Positions 8,951 through 16,567 of a stretch of DNA of 28,262 nucleotides are shown in pieces. Origin of the DNA: a virus. How positions within the stretch are numbered: position 1 is the first letter of the stretch; each line of letters opens with the position of its first letter. The stretch lies in the IMG/VR virus record IMGVR_UViG_3300025319_001201, positions 1 to 28,262 of that record, one strand, 5' to 3'. Both the position numbers and the translations under genes were made by a program. A model generated the notes under the pieces. That model had not been told where the DNA came from. It was given only the letters and a program-made list of their open reading frames with translations, and ran no database searches.

Positions 8951-10071
8951 TGGTGCTGAACCGCGATGATCAGCTCACGAGCCTGAAGTTACCAGACCCT
9001 GGGGGCGGGTGGGTACCGCCGGATCGGCCTGTCCTGATTGAAACGGCGGAAGTCGTGCGGGTGGATCCAGATCTGTGGACGTGTGATCTGGAATGCAAGT
9101 TCTCGGGCCGTAGACCGTCGAACATTGAGATCGGGGGCCTGGGGGTCAGTCGCAACGGCACCATGATGGGGTACATGCCCCAGGTGGGGGACAAGTGCAT
9201 CGTGGCCCACCTGTCGGACGTCCGGAGCCCCGTGATCCTGATGTTCCTCCCGGTGGTGGCCCAGAGGGGCTACGCCCGGGGTCGCCGCAAGGCCATGCGG
9301 CCGGGTGACACCATGATGTCGTCGGAATCAGGGAACTACGTCCACGTGCATGCCGGTGGAATCGTCGACATCGCGGCCGACCCCGTGACCCGCCGGATCT
9401 TCATCCCCCTGCTCCACCAGATCAAGGACATCTGTGAAAACTATACCCTCGAGACCGCCGGGGGCGAGTTCCGTTGGAAGAACCGTCGGGATGAGAAGGG
9501 GATCGACGGGACCCCGGTGGAGCTGGTCTACGAGGTCAAGGAATTCAGCAAGGGTGAGGTGGTCTTGGTGTTGAAGCAAGGGAACGTGACCGACGTGACC
9601 GACATGCCAGACCGTCCCGTGGACCACAGGGCTGTGCAAAAGGATGGCGAAGAAGTGTTTCGCTGCACTGTCGACCGGGCCGGTAACCTCAAGGTCACGG
9701 CCGCGAGCACGACGCTCGAATTCACTGATGATTTCGACATGACGGTCGAGGGTGAATTCAACATGTCGGCTACCGGGAAGGCGAAACTAAATGGAGACTC
9801 AGGCGTAGAATTGGCAAATGCCACGGAACCAGCGGTCTTGGGCACGACCCTCAAGACCCAGTTGGAGGCGTTCCTCACGGGTATGTCCGTCTTGATGGAC
9901 AGCCTGGCGGCCACGGGGGCCGCCTTGGCTGTTGCGGCGCAAGGTCCTTTGGCAGCCCTACAACCTGGGTTCCAGCAGATTGCCCCTGCGGTCACGACTA
10001 CCAAGGGGTCGATCGAGACGTTCAAGACTTCCCTGGCCCAGGCGTTGGCTCGTGACACCAAACTATCGTAG
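8950..10071 (+). CDS. Baseplate spike / gpV-gp5-like tail protein
   Basis: Probable baseplate central-spike protein of a contractile tail, 373 residues. The ATG at 8950 overlaps the polymerase stop codon (TAATG); the open frame extends further upstream, but that part lies inside the polymerase gene. Residues near 70-105 (MGYMPQVGDKCIVAHL, then SPVILMFLP) have the pattern of the OB-fold domain of gpV/gp5 proteins: a pore-facing loop, a V-G-D turn and a closing strand. A middle region (AGGIVDIAADP, LETAGGEFRW) and a repetitive beta-rich stretch near 255-290 (LEFTDDFDMTVEGEFNMSA) fit a beta-helical shaft. The C-terminal 80 residues are Ala-rich and helical. The spike assignment is by pattern only. 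Sitting directly behind the polymerase, it ties that gene to the virion module. Confidence 0.65.
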   Translation: MVLNRDDQLTSLKLPDPGGGWVPPDRPVLIETAEVVRVDPDLWTCDLECKFSGRRPSNIEIGGLGVSRNGTMMGYMPQVGDKCIVAHLSDVRSPVILMFLPVVAQRGYARGRRKAMRPGDTMMSSESGNYVHVHAGGIVDIAADPVTRRIFIPLLHQIKDICENYTLETAGGEFRWKNRRDEKGIDGTPVELVYEVKEFSKGEVVLVLKQGNVTDVTDMPDRPVDHRAVQKDGEEVFRCTVDRAGNLKVTAASTTLEFTDDFDMTVEGEFNMSATGKAKLNGDSGVELANATEPAVLGTTLKTQLEAFLTGMSVLMDSLAATGAALAVAAQGPLAALQPGFQQIAPAVTTTKGSIETFKTSLAQALARDTKLS

Positions 10072-10074
10072 ACT
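10045..10074 (+). promoter_or_regulatory. Sigma-70-like promoter, leaderless type
   Basis: TTGGCT (10045-10050), an 18-bp spacer and TAGACT (10069-10074) lie in the end of the spike gene. The -10 box is six bases (AGAGTC) before the ATG at 10081, so transcription would start at or next to the start codon. The same layout recurs before 16568 and 23663. The -10 box alone is weak; the shared geometry is the main support. Confidence 0.5.
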
Positions 10075-10080
10075 AGAGTC

Positions 10081-12105
10081 ATGGCGAACCTGTTCAAACC
10101 CAAGCCCCAGTTGACCGACACGTTCGAGAAGGCCGCGAGCCTCAGTATCCAGTTGGCCAACCCGCCGGAGGACTGGGAATCCGAGATCACGGACTACGCC
10201 TACCGGTTGCACCCCTGGCTCGTGGACTTTACCATCGCGATCGAGTTTCTCAAGAAGTTGCCGGATCGTCAGTATGGGATCGGGAGCATCTTGGTGTCGG
10301 CCAAGCAGCCAATTTCGCCCGAGCGTCAGCTCGGAAGCGCCTTCCAGCAAGGACCACAAAGTCAAGGAGCTGAGCAGGAGGTAATGGCCAGTATCCCGTT
10401 GATCATTGCCGAGGGGACCCTCGCGCCGCTCGATATCTTCATCTCGGGATCAACGGTCTGTGCCCTGGACGAAGACAATTTCAAACGCAAGGCTGGGGAA
10501 CTCACCCAGATGGGCAAGTATACGGGCCGGATTTCGTCCGACCCCACGCTCATTGGGTACCTATGGCCACCGTCCCGTACGTTCTTTTTTGGGTCCGGGG
10601 GCATGGACATGGGGTCCGCCATGATGGGGGGTGTCAAGCTGGCGGAAGACAGTCGTCTCGACGATGCCAAGTTTTTCTACAAGGCCCAGCGTCTTGGGGT
10701 TGAGGAACTTGAGATGTTGTCCGATTTCACAGGTGTGCCGTTTTCAGACCGGTTTTCCAAGGGGGCTGCTTATGTGAACCCCCAGAAGGTCAAGATCCTG
10801 CAGGAGAAGGTCGCCCAGGAGCCTGGGCTGGCCGATATCCTGGGGCCTTTGATCGAGGCGTTGGCCGGGACGTCCTCAGGAGTCCCGCCGGTCCGGGGGC
10901 CAGTGGTCCAGGTGCTCCAAGGGGTTGATGGAGCCACCGTCCGGGCCACCGACCCCACGGGGTTTAGCTTTACCCGCAGGGCTTCGATCGACATCCCCGG
11001 GGGCACGGACATTGGCAACGGGATGTTCTGCAGCCTCAAGCCCACGGCCACGATTAAATCGTCGAACGCCACCACCGTGAAGTTCGAATACCCGGCGGTC
11101 TGCGCCGCGACCCTGCAGGACGGCCAGGATCAGAAAGTTGGGTTCTTGGTCTCCACGGTGGTGGACCTTGACGGTAACCCCACGGGCAAGAGTCTGTTTG
11201 TCGATGCCAAGCGTCAATCCTGGGCCATGGAGTCGACACTCTATTGCTCCGTGGGCCGGGAACTCCAGGACATGAAAGGTGGGGTGCCCCAGGGCACTGG
11301 TTTCTTCCTTGCGGAAGGTGAAAAAGGACTTGTCGCCATGGTCCCCATGACCGTCCGGTCTATTGCCAAGGCCAAGGAAGGGACATGCTACTTCTGCACA
11401 GTCCACGAGTCTGGAGTGGCGTCCCGCGGGTTCCCGATGGACACGAGCCTCAAGGTCTACGTGGCCCAGGGGCTCCGGAGTCCCATCTATAGCCCCGAGA
11501 CCCAGGTCCTCACGGTTCCGGCATTTTTCAAGTGGGTTCCACTTGGGGATACAAGGTTTCGGCCGTTCGCCCCCCTGCGGGTGGACCCGACGGTCAAGGT
11601 CATGAAGCTGGCGAGTAACCTGTTTGCTCTCGAGGGCCAGGCGGTTTCCTCGATCGTGACCGAACCATTGGATTCAGATGATACCGCGCTGGTCTTGCTG
11701 GCCACCGGGGTGCCGGCCAATCAGGTCGAGACCGTGTTGGACAAGGTGGCGGACGAGGGGCTCGTGGAACTCACGGGGTGCCGTACCCTTGTCCCGAGGG
11801 GCAAGGTCTCGGTGGAGATCCCCTGGGTAGACATCGAATTCCTCAAGGCCGCGGCCATGCTGGACGATCCCAACAGTGTCGACGCTGTCCTGGGGCTTGG
11901 GCTCCTGGATACCGAGATCGAGAATGACTACAACTCGATGGCCCAGGACCTGGAGCGAGCGCAACAGAAGGTTGCACGGTTGCTACTCCTGAGCCGCCTG
12001 GGGATGCACGAGATCCCCGAGGGCCCGGCCAAGGTGGTGATGACCCGGATGCAACCCATTATCGACTCCCTGCGGGCAATCTCGCTCCAGGGGCTTTATC
12101 GATGA
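10081..12105 (+). CDS. Large virion-module protein of unknown function (674 aa)
   Basis: I do not recognise the family with confidence. The protein begins at ATG 10081, nine bases after the spike gene, behind a promoter-like sequence. Residues 1-100 are helical and charged (DYAYRLHPWLVDFTIAIEF). Residues near 100-125 (SIPLIIAEGTLAPLDIFIS) form a short beta-rich segment, followed by a Gly/Met-rich stretch (GSGGMDMGSAMMGG, near 173-186). The middle (about 280-520) is beta-rich and proline-rich. Positions 590-674 are helical (ILPFL-type helices, YNSMAQDLERAQQKVARLL). There is no signal peptide or obvious membrane segment. Its size and place between spike and terminase genes suggest a virion or tail component. 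A portal is conceivable from length and location, but no portal pattern is visible. Confidence 0.75.
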   Translation: MANLFKPKPQLTDTFEKAASLSIQLANPPEDWESEITDYAYRLHPWLVDFTIAIEFLKKLPDRQYGIGSILVSAKQPISPERQLGSAFQQGPQSQGAEQEVMASIPLIIAEGTLAPLDIFISGSTVCALDEDNFKRKAGELTQMGKYTGRISSDPTLIGYLWPPSRTFFFGSGGMDMGSAMMGGVKLAEDSRLDDAKFFYKAQRLGVEELEMLSDFTGVPFSDRFSKGAAYVNPQKVKILQEKVAQEPGLADILGPLIEALAGTSSGVPPVRGPVVQVLQGVDGATVRATDPTGFSFTRRASIDIPGGTDIGNGMFCSLKPTATIKSSNATTVKFEYPAVCAATLQDGQDQKVGFLVSTVVDLDGNPTGKSLFVDAKRQSWAMESTLYCSVGRELQDMKGGVPQGTGFFLAEGEKGLVAMVPMTVRSIAKAKEGTCYFCTVHESGVASRGFPMDTSLKVYVAQGLRSPIYSPETQVLTVPAFFKWVPLGDTRFRPFAPLRVDPTVKVMKLASNLFALEGQAVSSIVTEPLDSDDTALVLLATGVPANQVETVLDKVADEGLVELTGCRTLVPRGKVSVEIPWVDIEFLKAAAMLDDPNSVDAVLGLGLLDTEIENDYNSMAQDLERAQQKVARLLLLSRLGMHEIPEGPAKVVMTRMQPIIDSLRAISLQGLYR

Positions 12106-12111
12106 GCCGCC

Positions 12112-12879
12112 GTGGAGATCCCGGCGCGGGAATTCTACCGGTACCTCTTGCTCTGCGGGCATGATGCCAGTGGGATCACCAGGTCACTGGATGATCACCT
12201 CGTATTCCTGCCACCCAACACCGATCAATATTTCGACGAGCAGCGCGAGTGGGCCCTGGGGCTCCTGGGTCAAGGGCATCATCAAGTTACCCAGGCGATC
12301 CGTAAGGCCGGGTACTATGACATGTGGGCAGCACATCGGCGCCGGCGGGCAGGGGAATCGTGCCAGGTGGCCTACTCGCTGGTCAACAACCAGATGTTCC
12401 GTAACCCGATCGAAGCCTTGTTGCTCAACGGGTACACCGACGACGAGGTCGCGGGTGCGATCAACCGGTCCATCACCCATCCCCACGCGGTCAAGCTCCA
12501 GGACATCACGGCGTACCGTAGGTATTTTTTTAACCCCCGGATTCTCAAAGCCCGGGACATCTACTACCTCACGCTGAAGTGTGGGTGGCTCCGGTATTCC
12601 CTCCTGGGGCTCGAGCCCACGTTTTTGGAATTCGCCTTGAGGCTTCGGTATAGTACCGGCAGAACCATTCAGGAGACTGCCTACATCCGCGGGTTGCAAA
12701 CTTGGCTCGTTACGCTAGAATCATTACCCATCCGGACGGATCGCGAGGGGATCAAATCTCTCTCGGGATTCCTCTCATCCGTCAAGACGTTTGACCATAG
12801 CGATCATTTCAAAAAACCTGAAGACACCTTGATCGTAAAGTTGATGACTGAAAACGCAAGTCCCCTGGAGGTTCTGTGA
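12112..12879 (+). CDS. Unknown protein with helix-turn-helix-like segments, possible small terminase
   Basis: A 255-residue protein starting with GTG at 12112, six bases after the previous stop. It is largely helical. Residues near 103-150 (NPIEALLLNGYTDDEVAGAI, then a segment ending AYRRYFFNP) read like a helix-turn-helix followed by a helix, and another helical unit lies near residues 10-70. Two genes upstream of the large terminase, it occupies a plausible position for the small terminase subunit or another DNA-recognition protein. That role is inferred from position and fold impression only. The end overlaps the next gene by GTGA, implying translational coupling. Confidence 0.7.
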   Translation: MEIPAREFYRYLLLCGHDASGITRSLDDHLVFLPPNTDQYFDEQREWALGLLGQGHHQVTQAIRKAGYYDMWAAHRRRRAGESCQVAYSLVNNQMFRNPIEALLLNGYTDDEVAGAINRSITHPHAVKLQDITAYRRYFFNPRILKARDIYYLTLKCGWLRYSLLGLEPTFLEFALRLRYSTGRTIQETAYIRGLQTWLVTLESLPIRTDREGIKSLSGFLSSVKTFDHSDHFKKPEDTLIVKLMTENASPLEVL

Positions 12880-13421
12880 CGCAACACCTGCAAGTTCAAC
12901 GAAGCCTTGAGGTCGGGGGGATCCCCGTGTCCTCGATTGCCAACCAGGCGGCCAGCCTGGTGGGGTCATATTTCCATAAAGCTGGTCCCCACGTGGTCGT
13001 GGACTACAAGTACGATGCCCCGACGAACAAGTTTCAATTCCATATTTTTCCCAGGGTTCCGGACTACGAGACCTTCCTGCCCGACAACCAGACGTTTGCC
13101 AAGGCCATGGAGGGGGCGGTCATCGAGGTGTTGGGCAAGTCGGTCCAGGTGGACGCTGAATTTCATGAGGAAGAGGGCGTGAGCCCCTCGGGCCACCGGC
13201 TTGACACAAGGGTCATGGCCTATTGGCGAGATCCCTCGGGCGCCATCCAGTACTTCCGTGGATCCAACGGCAGGATGACGGATCGGAAACACAAAAACCC
13301 GGTTCCAATGGTGTGGTTCAGCGTGGGGACCGGGGCAATTTTGCTCGACCCCAACCTGGTGCTCGAGCGCATCGCGGGAGCAATTGTTGCGCGAGCCGAG
13401 AAGTTGGCAGGAAAGCCCTAA
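12876..13421 (+). CDS. Hypothetical protein (181 aa) upstream of terminase
   Basis: The GTG start at 12876 overlaps the TGA of the preceding gene. The protein has a helical N-terminus with an Ala/Val-rich stretch (SSIANQAASLVGSYF), then a beta-rich mixed domain (VVVDYKYDAPTNKFQFHIF, and VQVDAEFHEEEG near 90-105), and ends in a helix (LERIAGAIVARAEKLA). I recognise no family, catalytic motif, signal peptide or membrane segment. Its 3' end overlaps the terminase gene by about 35 bases, so both are probably translated from one message. A packaging or head-completion role is possible only by neighbourhood. Confidence 0.7.
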   Translation: MTQHLQVQRSLEVGGIPVSSIANQAASLVGSYFHKAGPHVVVDYKYDAPTNKFQFHIFPRVPDYETFLPDNQTFAKAMEGAVIEVLGKSVQVDAEFHEEEGVSPSGHRLDTRVMAYWRDPSGAIQYFRGSNGRMTDRKHKNPVPMVWFSVGTGAILLDPNLVLERIAGAIVARAEKLAGKP

Positions 13422-15051
13422 ACCGCTGCATCGATGGAAGCCTCCACCTGATCCCAACGCCACCACCGACGTCCAGGTGGTGGAGCAACTTCCATCTAGC
13501 CTTGCGGTCAAGATCATCCGGCTGCGGGATGGCGGCGGGATGCCCTTCACCTTTACCCGCAGGCCGTACCTGTATCCACTGTACGACCGATGGCACAAGC
13601 GCATGGTTGTCATTGGGGGCCGTCAGATAGAAAAAAGCTCGTTTTTATCAAACATGATGCTACTCCCTGCGGTAGCGCAACTCGACGGGCTCCGGGGATT
13701 CCGAACCCTGTACGTCGCGCCAACAGACAAGCACACCCGGACATTCGCCTATGACAAGCTCGACGGCACCCTACGGGCCAGTCCCCTGTTGCGCGAACTG
13801 TTGGGCAAGGAGGTGGTGGATAACCTGTACCACAAGGAGTTCTCCAACGGCTCGTCTGTGTTGCTGCGCTCTGCCTACCTGACGGCCGATTCGGCCCGCG
13901 GGATCCCGTCGGACCAACTGTTGGTCGACGAGGCCCAGGAGATGATCCCGAGCCACTTGCCTGTCCTCCAGGAGACCCTGACGCACTCGCACCATGACCG
14001 GTTCGGCCGCAGGATCTTGATCACCGGGACAGCCAATACTCCGGACTGCCTGATCGGGTCCTATTGGGCTGATTACTCGACGCAAGGCGAATGGGTAACC
14101 CGGTGCCCCAAGGGCCATGAGAACATCATGGAGATCGAGAACATCGGGACCACAGGACCCATTTGTTCTAAATGTCAACAGAATCTCAACGTCCTGGAGG
14201 GCCAATGGGTCCACCAGGCCCCTGGCAAGAAAGACATGTACATCGGGTACCGGATCCCCCAGGTTATCAACCCGATGGTTCTGGACCACTGGGATGAACT
14301 GTACAACAAACTCAAGACCTACAGTAACGCCAGGATCAGCAACGAGATCCTGGGCCGCAGCTACGAACTTGGGGTCAAACCCATCACGACGTCGGATCTC
14401 CGGCGGGCTGCCAACCGGCTCCCCATGTCGGTGGACCAGCAGTACATCCCACAGCCAATCATGGGGGTCGATTGGGGCTACGGGGACATCAGCTATACCG
14501 TCGTGACGATCGGGGGGTGGAATCAACACGGTAAGTTTCAGGTCATCTTCTGCAAGAGGTTCAAGGTAGGGCACGAGGTAAACCCTTTGTACCAGGTGCG
14601 CTACATTCTTGAAATTGCTAAGAAATTTCGTGTCGTGTTCATGGGACTGGACTTCGGGGCCGGGTGGAGCCAGAACACCAGGATCAGGACCGATTTTCCC
14701 AAGTGTTCGGAGTTCGTCTACGCCCATGGCCAGAAGGCCCTGATCAAGTGGAACCGGAATCTCAAGAAGTACATCGTGAGCCGCACCGAGTCCATGACCC
14801 ACCTGTTCGAAGCAATGAAGTCCCAGACCATCGAGGTGTTTGAAGGATACGTCGAGGAGTTCGGCCAAGATTTCCTCAACGTCGCGGTCGCGACGGACAA
14901 ACTCGGGAGAATCCTATATACTCACTCCCCCTTGCGTCCTGACGACGCGATCCATTCGCTCAACTATTGTTTCCTGGTCGCCCGGATGATGCGGAAGGAT
15001 ATCCAGATCATCCACAACGACCAGCTCGAAGATGAAGACGATTTCATATAA
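13384..15051 (+). CDS. terL: Terminase large subunit (packaging ATPase and nuclease)
   Basis: The packaging motor protein translocates genome DNA into proheads with an N-terminal ATPase and cuts it with a C-terminal RNase H-like nuclease. Visible motifs are a Walker A variant GGRQIEKSS (78-86), Walker B LLVDEAQEM (179-187) and the coupling segment ILITGTANTP (211-220). A four-ligand zinc-like insertion follows (C241, H245, C261, C264). The nuclease acidic residues are GVDWGYGD (D363), GLDFGAGW (D423) and LRPDDAIHSLNY (D520/D521). The Walker A carries Glu where Gly is standard, a variant I also associate with other phage terminases. There is no ATG before residue 53. TTG codons at 13384 and 13387 follow GGGAG (13376-13380), and the second has the better spacing. 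Length (about 555) is normal for the family. Confidence 0.92.
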   Translation: MLREPRSWQESPKPLHRWKPPPDPNATTDVQVVEQLPSSLAVKIIRLRDGGGMPFTFTRRPYLYPLYDRWHKRMVVIGGRQIEKSSFLSNMMLLPAVAQLDGLRGFRTLYVAPTDKHTRTFAYDKLDGTLRASPLLRELLGKEVVDNLYHKEFSNGSSVLLRSAYLTADSARGIPSDQLLVDEAQEMIPSHLPVLQETLTHSHHDRFGRRILITGTANTPDCLIGSYWADYSTQGEWVTRCPKGHENIMEIENIGTTGPICSKCQQNLNVLEGQWVHQAPGKKDMYIGYRIPQVINPMVLDHWDELYNKLKTYSNARISNEILGRSYELGVKPITTSDLRRAANRLPMSVDQQYIPQPIMGVDWGYGDISYTVVTIGGWNQHGKFQVIFCKRFKVGHEVNPLYQVRYILEIAKKFRVVFMGLDFGAGWSQNTRIRTDFPKCSEFVYAHGQKALIKWNRNLKKYIVSRTESMTHLFEAMKSQTIEVFEGYVEEFGQDFLNVAVATDKLGRILYTHSPLRPDDAIHSLNYCFLVARMMRKDIQIIHNDQLEDEDDFI

Positions 15052-15078
15052 CCCAACCCCACACCCCTGGAGTTCAAC

Positions 15079-16074
15079 ATGCCCATCGCCATGACCCGCT
15101 ACTTACCTAAAGGATCCGTGTTTTTCGGCACCACGGTAGAGTTCTTCGACATGTTCTGGAAGGTTCTGTCGGGCAACCAGATCAAGATCCTGGGGGCCTT
15201 GGCCAGGAACCAATCAATGGACACAGGGCATCCTGCAAGGTTGTCGATCTCCCGGATAGCTAAGATGTGTGGCATGACCCGCCGGACCACCGGCTTGGGG
15301 ATGGAGGGCCTGGTATCCATGGGGTTGGTGCTTCCGAAGGATGGAGCCTACTACCTCCAGATCCTCACGTTGGACCAGGCATCCGATGCACTCAAACGCA
15401 CAGACGTGATCAGAAACTGCTCACCCGACCTGATCGAAAAATGCTCACATAGCCGATCGAAAACTGCTCAGTTTGGCACAAAAACCCGAGCAGAAACTGC
15501 TCACATATTAAGAGAAGAAGAGGAAGAGAAGGTGGAAGAAAGGGGCCAAGAGCCCCCGGCCCTCGCCTTTCCAGGAGCCGGAGGGGATGGATCTGGCCTG
15601 CGGCCCGGGGGCAAGCTACTGCAACTACCTTCATCGGAACCCCAGATCCCCCGGGATCTTGAGCAAGACCTTAAGGACAAGCTCTTGGCCCAGGAGGCCT
15701 TGGCCATCCAGTTGAACAACTTCATCGTCCAGAAGTCCTACTACCGGGATCCATCCAAGCTCCAGGTCAGCTGGGTCCTCAAGGGGACCCCGGGCCACAT
15801 GACCGATCTATGCGCTAGGGTGGTGTTGTTGACCATCACCAACACCATGATCGAGGTGGCGAAGCAGCACGATCTCCTCCGGGTGCTTCCACGGAACAAC
15901 CGGGAACTGGAGGCTATGGGCGACGTCGTCGCCAACGTCACGATGCACCAGGATTGGGACCAGAGGTTCCGAGCCTTCTACCGGTGGGTGTGCCGCCAAA
16001 AGGATGACCTCGTGATCCAGAAGCTCGACTACTACTACAGCGACTGGAAGGAGGCCCTCAGGGCTAACGGCTGA
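15079..16074 (+). CDS. Phage replication-initiator-like protein (lambda O-like layout)
   Basis: A 331-residue protein with a winged-helix-like N-terminal DNA-binding domain (about residues 30-100: QIKILGALARNQ, LSISRIAKMCGMTRRTTGLG, then LVSMGLVLPKDGAYY). Residues 110-160 form a linker ending in a run of glutamates and prolines. A helical C-terminal domain (about 190-331) could contact a helicase or loader. The DNA coding for residues 110-142 carries four 18-bp iterons, followed by a purine-rich tract: the arrangement of lambda gene O with its internal origin. The ATG at 15079 follows GGAG (15068-15071) at 7-base spacing. A plain transcriptional regulator is the alternative. I infer a replication role from the domain layout plus the iterons; no ATPase motif is present. 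Confidence 0.7.
   Translation: MPIAMTRYLPKGSVFFGTTVEFFDMFWKVLSGNQIKILGALARNQSMDTGHPARLSISRIAKMCGMTRRTTGLGMEGLVSMGLVLPKDGAYYLQILTLDQASDALKRTDVIRNCSPDLIEKCSHSRSKTAQFGTKTRAETAHILREEEEEKVEERGQEPPALAFPGAGGDGSGLRPGGKLLQLPSSEPQIPRDLEQDLKDKLLAQEALAIQLNNFIVQKSYYRDPSKLQVSWVLKGTPGHMTDLCARVVLLTITNTMIEVAKQHDLLRVLPRNNRELEAMGDVVANVTMHQDWDQRFRAFYRWVCRQKDDLVIQKLDYYYSDWKEALRANG
15407..15504 (+). repeat. Four 18-bp iterons inside the initiator-like gene
   Basis: The copies are at 15407-15424 (TGATCAGAAACTGCTCAC), 15431-15448 (TGATCGAAAAATGCTCAC), 15454-15471 (CGATCGAAAACTGCTCAG) and 15487-15504 (CGAGCAGAAACTGCTCAC). Start-to-start distances are 24, 23 and 33 bp. Copy 4 contains a perfect inverted repeat, GAGCAG-AAA-CTGCTC; the others are imperfect versions. 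Because 23 is not a multiple of three, copies 1-2 and 3-4 are read in different frames and encode different peptides. The repetition is therefore a DNA-level feature, not a protein repeat. Confidence 0.85.
15407..15545. other. Candidate replication origin: iterons plus purine-rich unwinding tract
   Basis: The four iterons are followed at once by ATATTA and then 36 bases (15510-15545) that are purine on the plus strand except for one T at 15533. In lambda the origin inside gene O has the same order: iterons bound by O, then an easily melted tract with purine/pyrimidine strand asymmetry. Here the lower-GC stretch stands out against GC-rich surroundings. Origin function is inferred from this architecture and from the initiator-like product of the same gene. 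Confidence 0.62.
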
Positions 16075-16552
16075 TTGGAACCTGGAGTGGTACTCTCGAG
16101 TCCATGGACCTGAGGTTCACGATCGCCAGGGTGGCGAACTTGTCGATCATCTGGTTGGGCCCTTGGGTCAAGAGGTTGAATAGCTTGGCCGCCACCTGGT
16201 GGGGCTGGTGGGGCATCCCCCAGTACCGCTGCAATATCGTGAAGTCTACCCGCGAGGTTCCGGCCAACAGGCTGCAAAGTTGCGTGAGATCCAATTGCTT
16301 GATCATGTTGGTCATCAAGAGGTCGATCAGGAACACGAGTTCGTCCCCTTGGCACCTGAGGTCGAGGGACGAGATACCCAACAATAGTTTGATTTGTTGA
16401 AGTTCCCGGTACATTTCATACCACGTGGTCGAGTCCATCGTGGCGATCAAGACCCCGTCATTGAGTTGTCTCGTGGGCCGGTCGGTGTCCGTCATGATGG
16501 TCCGGACCCGTGCCCTTGATTTTCGGGCTATTGGCACGATCGGCTGGCTCAT
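16064..16552 (-). CDS. Lone minus-strand hypothetical protein (162 aa)
   Basis: This is the only gene I support on the minus strand. Read from ATG (16552-16550) to TAG (16066-16064), it has the GC-rich third positions typical of this genome, while overlapping plus-strand frames do not. The product is helical and Met/Leu-rich, with TTWYEMYRELQQIKLLLGIS and LVFLIDLLMTNMIKQLDL in the middle and an N-terminal basic stretch (ARKSRARVR). No family is recognised, and there is no clear helix-turn-helix, signal peptide or full membrane segment. Its 3' end overlaps the initiator-like gene by 11 bases convergently, and its start faces the promoter of the next gene divergently. This placement suggests a separately regulated small gene beside the presumed origin. 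Confidence 0.7.
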   Translation of the reverse strand: MSQPIVPIARKSRARVRTIMTDTDRPTRQLNDGVLIATMDSTTWYEMYRELQQIKLLLGISSLDLRCQGDELVFLIDLLMTNMIKQLDLTQLCSLLAGTSRVDFTILQRYWGMPHQPHQVAAKLFNLLTQGPNQMIDKFATLAIVNLRSMDSRVPLQVPISR

Positions 16553-16560
16553 GGTACTGT
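16531..16560 (+). promoter_or_regulatory. Sigma-70-like extended -10 promoter, leaderless type
   Basis: TTGGCA (16531-16536), an 18-bp spacer and TACTGT (16555-16560), with an extended -10 element (TGG at 16552-16554). GGAGTCG then separates the box from ATG 16568, so the transcript would begin at or one base before the start codon. It overlaps the 5' end of the minus-strand gene, so expression of the two could interfere. Confidence 0.6.
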
Positions 16561-16567
16561 GGAGTCG

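Noticed and set aside
13771-14868. Minus-strand open frame of 365 codons opposite the terminase gene
   Set aside because: The plus strand encodes the terminase Walker and nuclease motifs, so the reverse frame is a shadow.
15047-15052. TATAAC as a -10 box before the initiator-like gene
   Set aside because: No -35-like hexamer stands 16-19 bp upstream, so I do not list it as a promoter.
15407-15504. Iteron region as a CRISPR-like array or a protein repeat
   Set aside because: Spacers are only 5-15 bp and repeats 18 bp, too short for CRISPR; the change of reading frame between copies rules out a peptide repeat.
16104-16400. Plus-strand open frames within the lone minus-strand gene
   Set aside because: Their codon third positions are poor and the products Trp/Arg/Asn-rich; the minus frame has the genome's normal codon pattern.
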